DNA from: Chitinophaga pinensis
GTDB lineage: Bacteria > Bacteroidota > Bacteroidia > SXHM01
NCBI GenBank assembly: GCA_945889235.1
Contig: CAMDBK010000187.1
Span: 1-6,124 of the forward strand
Length of the DNA stretch: 6,124 nt
Direction: 5' to 3'
Shown here: piece after piece, positions 1 to 6,124 of the stretch
How positions within the stretch are numbered: position 1 is the first letter of the stretch
Layout: every line of letters starts with the position of its first letter
The notes under the pieces: generated by a model
Database searches by the model: none
Seen by the model: only the letters and a program-made list of their open reading frames with translations
Told to the model about the DNA's origin: nothing
Made by a program: the position numbers and the translations under genes

Positions 1-422
1 GTTTCAGAACTGATGTTTTCTTTTTCCAGTTTAGTGAGCAATCCCTTTTCAGCCGAATTGGTAATAAAAACTCGGTAAACCAATGCCCTTGCCACTTTGC
101 TGAAAGCAACAATTGCCGAATAACGAAAATCGTAATTGAGTTTAGAATCAGGTTTTGGTAATTCACCAAGCCCATTAAGTTGCTTGCCAAGTGATGCATA
201 ATCTTTTGAAGTATTAATTAATGCTTCATAAGCAGTTATGTTGCAATACGCATAAATACGGCTCGCCTGTGGCGGGTTAAAACCATCCTGCATGATGGCT
301 TGTGAGAGTTGTTCAACTAACGTGTGAACAATGTTTGCATTTGCCGTATCTGTATTTCCGGCAATAGAATTTTCAAATGACAAAAATGAAACAACAACTA
401 TAATCAGTCTTATGTTTTTCAT
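1..422 (-). CDS. Vanadium-dependent haloperoxidase / PAP2-like exported protein, N-terminal part (runs off left edge)
   Basis: An open frame without stops starts at the ATG at 422..420 and leaves the window after 140 residues, so the C-terminus is missing. Residues 1-21 form a Sec signal peptide: MKNIR, then a hydrophobic core, then Ser-Ile-Ala before the predicted cleavage site at 21/22. There is no lipobox cysteine. Residues 48-68 carry the block FNPPQASRIYAYCNITAYEA, which I recognise as the N-terminal helical signature of Bacteroidota vanadium-dependent haloperoxidases (PAP2/acid phosphatase superfamily). Those enzymes bind vanadate, or act as phosphatases, through Lys, Arg and His residues of the C-terminal PAP2 domain, which is not visible here. 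Activity and halide specificity therefore cannot be judged. The start overlaps the stop of the upstream repeat-protein gene by four bases (ATGA), implying translational coupling. The family call rests on the N-terminal signature and on my recollection that such genes often neighbour VCBS-repeat genes. A related PAP2 protein without peroxidase activity is the main alternative. Confidence 0.8.
   Translation of the reverse strand, partial: MKNIRLIIVVVSFLSFENSIAGNTDTANANIVHTLVEQLSQAIMQDGFNPPQASRIYAYCNITAYEALINTSKDYASLGKQLNGLGELPKPDSKLNYDFRYSAIVAFSKVARALVYRVFITNSAEKGLLTKLEKENISSE
360..422 (-). other. Sec signal peptide of the haloperoxidase-like protein
   Basis: The first 21 residues read MKNIRLIIVVVSFLSFENSIA, here split as basic MKNIR, hydrophobic LIIVVVSFLSF and a polar end with Ser at -3 and Ala at -1. 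Gly follows at +1. No cysteine suggests lipidation. Export fits with the neighbouring exported repeat protein. Confidence 0.8.
419..422 (-). other. ATGA four-base overlap between repeat-protein stop and haloperoxidase-like start
   Basis: Read on the minus strand, ATGA contains the start codon of the downstream gene (422..420) and the TGA stop of the repeat-protein gene (421..419). The preceding bases are A-rich (GAAAAAGA), a common setting for Bacteroidota starts without a strong Shine-Dalgarno. The overlap suggests coupled translation and roughly matched synthesis of the two exported proteins. Confidence 0.85.
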
Positions 423-3400
423 TCTTTTTCTACGTTTGCTTTTTTGTTCAATTTAAACGCCTGCATGTAATCATTATTGTTTCCGACCAGCAATAATTGT
501 TCTCCTTTTGAGGAACGAATTGTTGTAAGAGATTTCGCATTTAGGGGAACATAAAAACCAGTTTCGGAAATGTTTAAGTTTTTAAAGCCTCCTTTACCAT
601 CGCCCTTTAAAACCAAGCCAATCCCGGCATCGCACCTTCCGGCATAGGAATGAAATCCAAAATTATTTCCCACTCCAATCACATCTAAATTATTGTCGTT
701 ATCCAGATCCTGAACAAGAATACTATTTATTGGAAACAACTGAGCTTCGGCAGGTAATTCTGAGATTTCAAAAACTTCATTTCCTTTATTTTCAATGTAA
801 ACACTTGTAAATAATTGGGCTTCCAGTTTCTTAGCGTTCTTAATTTTCTCGGTTCCGAAATAATCTTCCACGCCTTTACTCACAAAATCTTTGTAGTTGA
901 TGTATTTTCTTTTCAGTGAAATAACCTGATCAAGCAAAACATCACGGTCGCCAACTGGAGTTTTTCTTCCGTTGATGAAGTTTGTCATCACCGCATCAAT
1001 TGTTCCATTCCCATCAAAATCTTCTTCATACACGCACATGGGTTTTTTCTCCGAAACGTTGAAACGCGTGTTCAGCCCAATGTTTCCAGCAATGTAATCC
1101 ATATCACCATCGTTATCAAAGTCGCCTTCCGCAATGCTGTTCCACCAGCCACCTGTTATTTCGAAACCAATTTCATCGGTGATATTTATAAACTTTCCAT
1201 TTTCGTTTTTGAAGAAAGTAAACGGCATCCACTCGCCAACAACTATTAAATCAATTTGCTTATCGTTATTAAAGTCTGTCCACAAAGCAGATTTCACCAA
1301 ACCTATTTTTGAAAGTGCGGGTGCTAATTCTTCAGTTACATCCTTAAATTTTCCATTTACATTTTTAAATAAAAAACTATTTGCGCACAAGGGATAACTG
1401 CCGGGAATTGACTTACCGCCAACGAAAACATCTGTCCAACCATCATTATCAAAATCTTTTGCCACAATGCAAGAAGCATCAGTAACTGCGAAAGGAAAAA
1501 CATCAGCAGCTTTTATAAAATTTCCTTTGTCATTATTTTTATAACAACGAGCACCCTGAATCGGGTTATTATTACTACCACTTTCATTACTGCCTGAAAC
1601 AACCAACAAATCAGGAAATTTGTCGTTGTTTATATCTGCAAAAACACAAGCCACATCTTCTGCAATTTTATCAGCTGCAAATGGAGTATTGATTGCTTTC
1701 TTAAAATTTCCTTCGGCATTTTGCAAGTAGATTACTCCATCTGCATTTGTTGCACCACCAACAAAAAAATCATCTAAACTATCACCATTTACATCGGCAA
1801 CAGCAATACACGGACCTTCCTGCGAAAATTTGTGCAACAACAAGGGTTCACGCTTGAAATCGTTGTAATTATTTTCAACATGCTTGTAATCTATTCCTGT
1901 ATTATTCCCAATCTCATTGAATAATATCTCATTTTCGCTTTTTGTTCCAGGTATGTGTATCTCTAATACACCATCTGAATGCTTCATTTTCAAAAACTGA
2001 TTGGGCTTAACATTTAAGATTTTCCGAATGCTTCTATCCGGCCATTGAATAATAAGTGAGTCTATCTTATTGTTTTTTGCATCCATTCCAAAATGAAGAA
2101 CAGGCTCACAACTTGATTGAAAGCCCCGTACATTCAGCAATTCAGCATATTGCTTTTGTCCATTGTAATAAATCCATGCTTTCGTTCCGATTACTGTTTT
2201 TTCATCAACATCATTTACAGGAATTATTCTTAAAAAATTGCTGATCTTATTTTCTGATGAATTGTTTTTGTATAGAAACGAAACAGTATCCATATTATTC
2301 ATCACCAGATCAAGGTCGCCATCGTTATCCAAATCTCCGTATGCAAGTCCATTTGAATTCACAGTCTGGTCAAAGCCCCAATCATTAATTTTATTACTAA
2401 AAGTTAAGTCTCCATTATTTCTGAAAGCATAATTCTGCAGTCGAAGCAAAGGCATTTTATCAAACGCATGAAACAAATCTTTTGTAAAATTTTCCTTGTT
2501 CCCGTTCTTCAATATTGAATCCATCTGGTAAATAGCAAAATCACTGTCCATAATATTCCGCCTGATTCCATTGGTGACAAAAACATCTTTAAAACCATCA
2601 TTGTCAAAATCGGCAAAGAGCGGAGCCCAACTCCAGTCGGTGTGTGCAACGCCCGCGTAGTAAGCTATATCACTGAATGTGCCACTGCCGTTATTCAGTT
2701 GTAAAGTATTTCTCACCAACTGATGATGAAAGCCGTCACGTGTAAGTTTGTCATGATAATCATTGGTATGTCCCGGCTGATTTTTTTGTTTCACAGCATC
2801 TTCGGGATACATATCGGCAACAATTACATCAGGCAATCCATCATTGTTAAAATCGGCAATATCACAGCCCATTGAATGAAGACAAAAATGTTTGAAAGTA
2901 GTTTTTCCAGTTTCAGTAAAAGTGCCGTTCTGATTATTGATGAATAAATAATCAGGTTCTTTCATATCGTTGGCAACATAAATGTCTGACCAACCGTCAA
3001 GGTTAATATCGGCACAAACAACACTAAGGCTTAAGGCATCTTTCTGAGTAATACCAGCGACTACAGTAACATCCTGAAATTTATTATTACCAAGATTATG
3101 GTACAATCTGTTAAAACCGATTGTTTCATTTCCTGTCTTGGAAAGGTTTACGCCCAACTCAAAAATGTGATTGTTATTGATGACAAAAACATCTAATAGA
3201 CCATCGCGGTCATAATCAAAAAAGGAAGCATGAATAGAAACACCTTTGTCGTCCAAGCCATATTCTGCTGCCTTTTCAGAGAAGGTGAGGTTGCCGTTAT
3301 TGATGTATAATAAGTTACTTAAACTTTCTGGTGTAGCATTGTTTAATCCCGAACGACAAACATAAATATCCAGCAATCCATCTGCATTTACATCTGCCAT

Positions 3401-3769
3401 TGTAACTCCGGTATTCCAGCCGTCAAGCGCTTCTACTCCGGCATATTTTGTGATGTCCTGAAATTTTAAATCGCCTTTATTCAGATACAATTTATTGCCG
3501 ACTTCATTCCCCGAAAAATAAATATCCTGCAACCCATCGTTGTTGATGTCACCAATTGCAACACCTCCACCGTTCCAGTGATTGGGATGAGTCAAAGCAT
3601 TAAACTCTTCGGTGTCTTTAACATTGTTGGTAAAAGTAATTCCGATTTGGTTTTGATTAAGCAGAGTAAAAAGCTGTATGCTTTTATTCTGAGCAAAAGA
3701 ATGAGCAAACAAAAACAACAGCAACGAAATAATTGCAACGACTTTGTTTTTATTCATTACAAGAATCAT
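419..3769 (-). CDS. Large exported FG-GAP/VCBS-repeat protein with central ASPIC/UnbV domain (CRTAC1-like)
   Basis: This complete gene encodes 1116 residues from the ATG at 3769, or 1112 from the ATG at 3757. A Sec signal peptide follows (hydrophobic stretch about residues 10-22, cleavage likely after AHSFA26, before Gln27). It has no lipobox and no type IX secretion C-terminal domain. Fourteen calcium-type loops of form DxDxDGxxD start at residues 74, 126, 185, 254, 306, 387, 479, 659, 712, 772, 832, 883, 917 and 1021. An ASPIC/UnbV domain lies at about 524-597, between the two sets of seven. Each set probably folds as a beta-propeller of integrin-alpha type. The C-terminal block (about 938-1070, with RDVLLDQ, ELPAEAQ and GRCDAGIG) matches my memory of a Bacteroidota family of about 1,100 residues. 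The true function is unknown; calcium-stabilised binding of a ligand or partner outside the cytoplasm is inferred. The start at 3769 shares a base with the upstream stop. The start at 3757 gives a more usual signal-peptide n-region (MNKNK), and the mature protein is the same either way. Confidence 0.93.
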   Translation of the reverse strand: MILVMNKNKVVAIISLLLFLFAHSFAQNKSIQLFTLLNQNQIGITFTNNVKDTEEFNALTHPNHWNGGGVAIGDINNDGLQDIYFSGNEVGNKLYLNKGDLKFQDITKYAGVEALDGWNTGVTMADVNADGLLDIYVCRSGLNNATPESLSNLLYINNGNLTFSEKAAEYGLDDKGVSIHASFFDYDRDGLLDVFVINNNHIFELGVNLSKTGNETIGFNRLYHNLGNNKFQDVTVVAGITQKDALSLSVVCADINLDGWSDIYVANDMKEPDYLFINNQNGTFTETGKTTFKHFCLHSMGCDIADFNNDGLPDVIVADMYPEDAVKQKNQPGHTNDYHDKLTRDGFHHQLVRNTLQLNNGSGTFSDIAYYAGVAHTDWSWAPLFADFDNDGFKDVFVTNGIRRNIMDSDFAIYQMDSILKNGNKENFTKDLFHAFDKMPLLRLQNYAFRNNGDLTFSNKINDWGFDQTVNSNGLAYGDLDNDGDLDLVMNNMDTVSFLYKNNSSENKISNFLRIIPVNDVDEKTVIGTKAWIYYNGQKQYAELLNVRGFQSSCEPVLHFGMDAKNNKIDSLIIQWPDRSIRKILNVKPNQFLKMKHSDGVLEIHIPGTKSENEILFNEIGNNTGIDYKHVENNYNDFKREPLLLHKFSQEGPCIAVADVNGDSLDDFFVGGATNADGVIYLQNAEGNFKKAINTPFAADKIAEDVACVFADINNDKFPDLLVVSGSNESGSNNNPIQGARCYKNNDKGNFIKAADVFPFAVTDASCIVAKDFDNDGWTDVFVGGKSIPGSYPLCANSFLFKNVNGKFKDVTEELAPALSKIGLVKSALWTDFNNDKQIDLIVVGEWMPFTFFKNENGKFINITDEIGFEITGGWWNSIAEGDFDNDGDMDYIAGNIGLNTRFNVSEKKPMCVYEEDFDGNGTIDAVMTNFINGRKTPVGDRDVLLDQVISLKRKYINYKDFVSKGVEDYFGTEKIKNAKKLEAQLFTSVYIENKGNEVFEISELPAEAQLFPINSILVQDLDNDNNLDVIGVGNNFGFHSYAGRCDAGIGLVLKGDGKGGFKNLNISETGFYVPLNAKSLTTIRSSKGEQLLLVGNNNDYMQAFKLNKKANVEKE
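683..1795 (-). repeat. Second set of seven calcium-loop repeats, more divergent (protein-level)
   Basis: Loops start at residues 659, 712, 772, 832, 883, 917 and 1021. They read DVNGDSLDD, DINNDKFPD, DFDNDGWTD, DFNNDKQID, DFDNDGDMD, DFDGNGTID and DLDNDNNLD. First and last acidic positions are kept in all seven, but only three retain the position-6 glycine and one has Asn at position 5. Spacing is 34-60 residues, except for about 104 between the last two, where a mostly helical-looking insert (about 943-1000) occurs. A second propeller is inferred. Confidence 0.85.
1979..2200 (-). other. ASPIC/UnbV domain segment within the repeat protein
   Basis: Residues about 524-597 contain the ordered hallmarks of ASPIC/UnbV: VIGTKAWIYYNGQKQ (Gly-Thr followed by an aromatic strand), LNVRGFQSSCEPVLHFGM (RGFQSS, then LHFG), then a strand with IQWPDRS and a final strand ending LKMK. 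In CRTAC1-type proteins this domain follows a propeller. Here it sits in the middle, between two sets of seven repeats. Its biochemical role is not established. Confidence 0.88.
2309..3550 (-). repeat. First set of seven FG-GAP/VCBS calcium-loop repeats (protein-level)
   Basis: Seven nine-residue loops start at residues 74, 126, 185, 254, 306, 387 and 479 of the repeat protein. They read DINNDGLQD, DVNADGLLD, DYDRDGLLD, DINLDGWSD, DFNNDGLPD, DFDNDGFKD and DLDNDGDLD. All seven keep Asp at positions 1, 5 and 9 and Gly at position 6. Most are preceded by a hydrophobic strand and followed by a short strand such as DIYF or DVFV, as in FG-GAP blades. Spacing is 52-92 residues. A seven-bladed propeller is the natural inference. 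Confidence 0.88.
3692..3757 (-). other. Sec signal peptide of the repeat protein
   Basis: Counting from the second ATG (3757), the segment reads MNKNK, then a hydrophobic core VVAIISLLLFLF, then AHSFA, with Gln following the predicted signal peptidase I site. This is a standard non-lipoprotein Sec signal, and cleavage before Gln is common in this phylum. It shows that the protein leaves the cytoplasm. Whether it stays periplasmic or reaches the surface cannot be told. Confidence 0.85.
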
Positions 3770-3771
3770 TA
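3767..3771 (-). other. TAATG stop/start junction between helicase-nuclease and repeat-protein genes
   Basis: On the minus strand the helicase-nuclease stop TAA (3771..3769) shares its last A with an ATG (3769..3767) that opens the repeat-protein frame. This is the classic arrangement for termination-reinitiation. A second in-frame ATG at 3757..3755 lies 11 bases beyond the stop and precedes a typical MNKNK signal-peptide start. Neither ATG has a convincing Shine-Dalgarno; the nearest purine run before the first is GAAAG. Either way the genes are contiguous and likely share an mRNA. Confidence 0.75.
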
Positions 3772-6124
3772 AAGACTTTCGGTATAAATCAGTTGCTCAA
3801 TAACATTCTCAAAGCCCATCTCCTTCAGTTTCTCAGCATATTGCGCTAATTGTTCCTGATGCTCAGGTTTTTCTTTTCCTGTTTTGAAATCAATAACTGT
3901 GGCTTGCTTGCCGTTGATAATAACTCTGTCAGGGCGGAGCCATGTGCCATCTGTAAGCAAAATATCAGCTTCGGTTTTTATAGTAAGATCTTCAGCAAAG
4001 AGTGGTTTTATTTCGGGCTTGTTAAGCAGTGCGACAATTTTCTGTTCCAGCATTTTTTCTTCTTCAGCTTTTATCAAACCTTCATTTTTCATTGCTGATA
4101 AAACAGTAACAATATCTTTTTCAGTAAAAATCTGTGAGATAGCGGTGTGAAATAAATTGCCCCATGTTATTCCCAAATCTTCTTCCCACAGTTTTTTTGA
4201 ATTGCGACTGATGAGCAGTTTTTCTCGCCAGTCCGATGAAATCAATTGCTCCAGACGATATGTATTTTCTTTTGCATCTGTTTTTGAAACGTATTTAACT
4301 TCTGTTCCAAAACTATAGCTGAACTTTTCGGTTTGCCATTCCTGCTTGTGGTCCAGCCACGCTTTCAAAGCATAAGGAATTGATGAGATGTTATCTTTTG
4401 TTTTTTCGGGCAGAGGTGAAAGAACGTACAATCTGCTTACAGGTCGCGTGAATGCGACATATAAAAGGTTAAGAAAATCAAGAGTTGTTTTACTTACTTC
4501 GGCATTGTAGTCATCGGCAAAATCAGTTTGTTCCAGAATTTTGTTTGCGTCCACCAATGCCGTTTTCATAGGAGAAAGTTCTTTCTTTTCCGATGTATCT
4601 AACCAAAGCATGGAACGCTTTACATCTACTTCATCTTCGGCAAAGGGATAAATGACAGCAGGAAATTCCAGTCCTTTTGATTTGTGAATAGTCATCACGT
4701 TCACGGCATTTATTCCCTGCGGAACAACGATGGAAATTTTGTTTTTCTTTTGTTCCCACCATTGCAGAAACTCACCGGGATCGTTGGTGTTGCGCGAGGT
4801 ATAAGAGTGAACTGTATCTAAGAAAAACTGTATGTAAGGGTCTGGGACATTATTGAAAAACGCAGCCACCATTTTCTCAAATACTTCATACAACGGATAT
4901 TTTAACAATGTGTTTGCATAAAGCTGCGGATGATGTTCCGTCAGGTATTTATGCAAATTACCCGCTACAGATTTTTGTAGGTAATACAAGGTTTCTGCTT
5001 CGGCAATATTGTCTTTGCTGTTGTATAAAAAGCGAAGTAATGAAATCAGGAAATTAACTTCTGCCGATTGCGACAGCAAAAGCGATTCATAAGAAATAAC
5101 ATTCACCTCATTTTCCAGCAGATAGCGGGCAACTTCAGAGGCGTGGGTGTTTTTGCGGGTGAGTATCGCGATGTCTTTTAACTGAAATCCGTTGGCAAGC
5201 AGTTCATCAATTACAGATTTAGTTTTTTCAAAAACCTTTTCATGATATTCTTCATCATCTACAATAAAATCAAGTGTTACAAGCCCACCTGTGTTTTTTA
5301 CATCTGCTTTCTGACTGTGGTTTTCGTAGATAACGCTATAGCTTCCGCTTATTTTGGATGAGATGAATGAAAAGAAATCATTGTTAAAATTTACCACTTC
5401 AACCTTGCTGCGGTAATTTGAATCCAATTGATGCTGTTCAATGTTGCGCTCTAAGGTTTGTTGCCTTTGCTCAATCAATTCAGGGAAAATTCCGTCATTG
5501 TCTTTACTTGCTTTTTCGAGCAGGGCGGGTGTAAGAAATATCTGAGGCAGTTGGGTAAACTGTTCCACTCTCCCACCCCGCCAGCGATAAATAGCCTGCT
5601 TGCCATCGCCCACTACCATGTTAAAATGTTTCAGTGCCAGCGATTCATCCAGCAAGGGCAAGAGGTTCAGCCATTGCAACACAGAGGTGTCTTGGAACTC
5701 ATCCACCAAATAATGATGGTAACGCTGACCAATCCGCTCGTAAATAAACGGTGCAGGCTCATACATCACCACACCCGAAATCAGGCGATTGAACTCTGAA
5801 ATATGTACCGTATTATTCAGCGTTTTTATTTCGCTTAAAATCTTTTCTACTTCACTTAATACGCTGACGGCATAAAGGTTTTTTGCTACCAACTCATACA
5901 ACAAATAATCGCGGTGGTATTGTTCTTTTGCATTTTGTATCTGCTGATAACATTCTAAAAGTAAGGGCGCAATTCCGTCAATGCTTGCCTTAATGGCATC
6001 GGGCTTTTTATCGGTGTACCAATGGTTATCGATTACCGCTTTTAAAACATAGGAGTTTCCATCGAGGTTATCGAAATTCAACTCTTCTATTTTCTTAAAA
6101 TGTCCGCCAATACCTTTTGTTCCC
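3769..6124 (-). CDS. addA: AddA/RecB-type UvrD-family helicase with C-terminal PD-(D/E)XK nuclease, 5'-truncated by window edge
   Basis: The frame is open to the right edge (first full codon 6123..6121) and shows 784 residues before the TAA at 3771..3769. Numbering from that first codon, superfamily 1A helicase motifs appear in order: II VDEFQD at 140-145, III GDGKQAIYRWRGG at 172-184, IV around NYR at 236-238, V TIHKSKGLEF at 478-487, and VI YVAFTRP at 555-561. Motifs I and Ia (Walker A) lie beyond the edge. The C-terminal nuclease is intact by motif: GNLFH with H659, RPDR with D732, VIDFKTG with D745 and K747, and QLAQY at 758-762. The only cysteine is near residue 59, so there is no AddB-type iron-sulphur staple. 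That supports an AddA/RecB (COG1074) role: unwinding and resecting double-strand breaks in the cytoplasm, normally with an AddB partner, which is not in view. About 250-300 residues should be missing compared with full-length relatives. The gene symbol is by family; a stand-alone RecB-like helicase-nuclease is possible. Confidence 0.93.
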   Translation of the reverse strand, partial: GTKGIGGHFKKIEELNFDNLDGNSYVLKAVIDNHWYTDKKPDAIKASIDGIAPLLLECYQQIQNAKEQYHRDYLLYELVAKNLYAVSVLSEVEKILSEIKTLNNTVHISEFNRLISGVVMYEPAPFIYERIGQRYHHYLVDEFQDTSVLQWLNLLPLLDESLALKHFNMVVGDGKQAIYRWRGGRVEQFTQLPQIFLTPALLEKASKDNDGIFPELIEQRQQTLERNIEQHQLDSNYRSKVEVVNFNNDFFSFISSKISGSYSVIYENHSQKADVKNTGGLVTLDFIVDDEEYHEKVFEKTKSVIDELLANGFQLKDIAILTRKNTHASEVARYLLENEVNVISYESLLLSQSAEVNFLISLLRFLYNSKDNIAEAETLYYLQKSVAGNLHKYLTEHHPQLYANTLLKYPLYEVFEKMVAAFFNNVPDPYIQFFLDTVHSYTSRNTNDPGEFLQWWEQKKNKISIVVPQGINAVNVMTIHKSKGLEFPAVIYPFAEDEVDVKRSMLWLDTSEKKELSPMKTALVDANKILEQTDFADDYNAEVSKTTLDFLNLLYVAFTRPVSRLYVLSPLPEKTKDNISSIPYALKAWLDHKQEWQTEKFSYSFGTEVKYVSKTDAKENTYRLEQLISSDWREKLLISRNSKKLWEEDLGITWGNLFHTAISQIFTEKDIVTVLSAMKNEGLIKAEEEKMLEQKIVALLNKPEIKPLFAEDLTIKTEADILLTDGTWLRPDRVIINGKQATVIDFKTGKEKPEHQEQLAQYAEKLKEMGFENVIEQLIYTESL

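Noticed and set aside
264..274. Small GC-rich inverted repeat (CGCC-TGT-GGCG)
   Set aside because: It falls within codons of the conserved PPQAS segment of the haloperoxidase-like gene, the stem is only four pairs and no T-run follows; it is not a terminator.
419..560. Type IX secretion sorting domain at the C-terminus of the repeat protein
   Set aside because: The C-terminus ends in a family-type strand and a short Lys/Glu-rich tail, without the conserved sorting-domain pattern.
683..3550. Recurrent DNA words such as ccatcattatcaaaatc suggesting a DNA repeat array
   Set aside because: They are spaced irregularly and imperfectly and encode the DFDNDG-type calcium loops; they are protein-repeat echoes, not CRISPR or tandem DNA repeats.
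3770..3860. Possible Bacteroidota promoter (TTG ... TAnnTTTG) upstream of the repeat-protein gene
   Set aside because: A TTG followed by TTTATACCG is present on the minus strand, but the -7 element does not match TAnnTTTG well and it lies inside coding sequence.
5458..5799. Plus-strand open frame of 113 codons
   Set aside because: It lies antisense to conserved helicase motifs II and III, has no recognisable domain and looks like a shadow frame. The other plus-strand frames (1134-1397, 2056-2244, 2238-2432, 3578-3772, 3850-4098, 3884-4150) fail for the same reason.
6079..6081. TTG as a possible start codon of the helicase-nuclease
   Set aside because: The frame is open upstream to the edge and the protein would lack Walker A; it is best read as an internal leucine.
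3769..6124. Phage-defence or restriction system based on the helicase-nuclease
   Set aside because: Motif order and the C-terminal nuclease match the AddA/RecB recombination family, and no methyltransferase, toxin or other defence neighbour is present in the window.

Overview
The window looks like a piece of a Bacteroidota chromosome (Chitinophagales, Sphingobacteriia or Flavobacteriia-like). The evidence is moderately AT-rich, asparagine- and lysine-rich coding sequence, A-rich translation starts without a clear Shine-Dalgarno, and three protein types whose closest familiar forms come from that phylum. The lineage is an inference from sequence style and family recognition, not a measured placement.

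All coding is on the minus strand, so the transcriptional order runs from high to low coordinates. There are three genes with essentially no intergenic DNA. (1) From the right edge to 3769 is the C-terminal part of an AddA/RecB-type helicase-nuclease. Its start, including the Walker A motif, lies outside the window. (2) From 3769 to 419 is a complete exported protein of about 1,110 residues with 14 FG-GAP/VCBS-type calcium-loop repeats arranged as 7 + 7 around an ASPIC/UnbV domain. (3) From 422 to the left edge is the N-terminal 140 residues of an exported vanadium-dependent haloperoxidase/PAP2-like protein, whose catalytic half lies outside the window.

The genes are joined by a TAATG stop/start junction (3767..3771) and an ATGA overlap (419..422), so all three could be co-translated from one mRNA. 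The repeat protein and the haloperoxidase-like protein both carry Sec signal peptides and probably work together outside the cytoplasm. The helicase-nuclease is a cytoplasmic recombination-repair enzyme with no obvious functional link to them, so its place in the operon may only reflect gene packing. No RNA gene, mobile element, CRISPR array, terminator or convincing promoter was seen. No stretch of 300 bases lacks a gene. I found no evidence of a wholly new system; the most interesting feature is the tightly coupled exported pair and the symmetric architecture of its large member.
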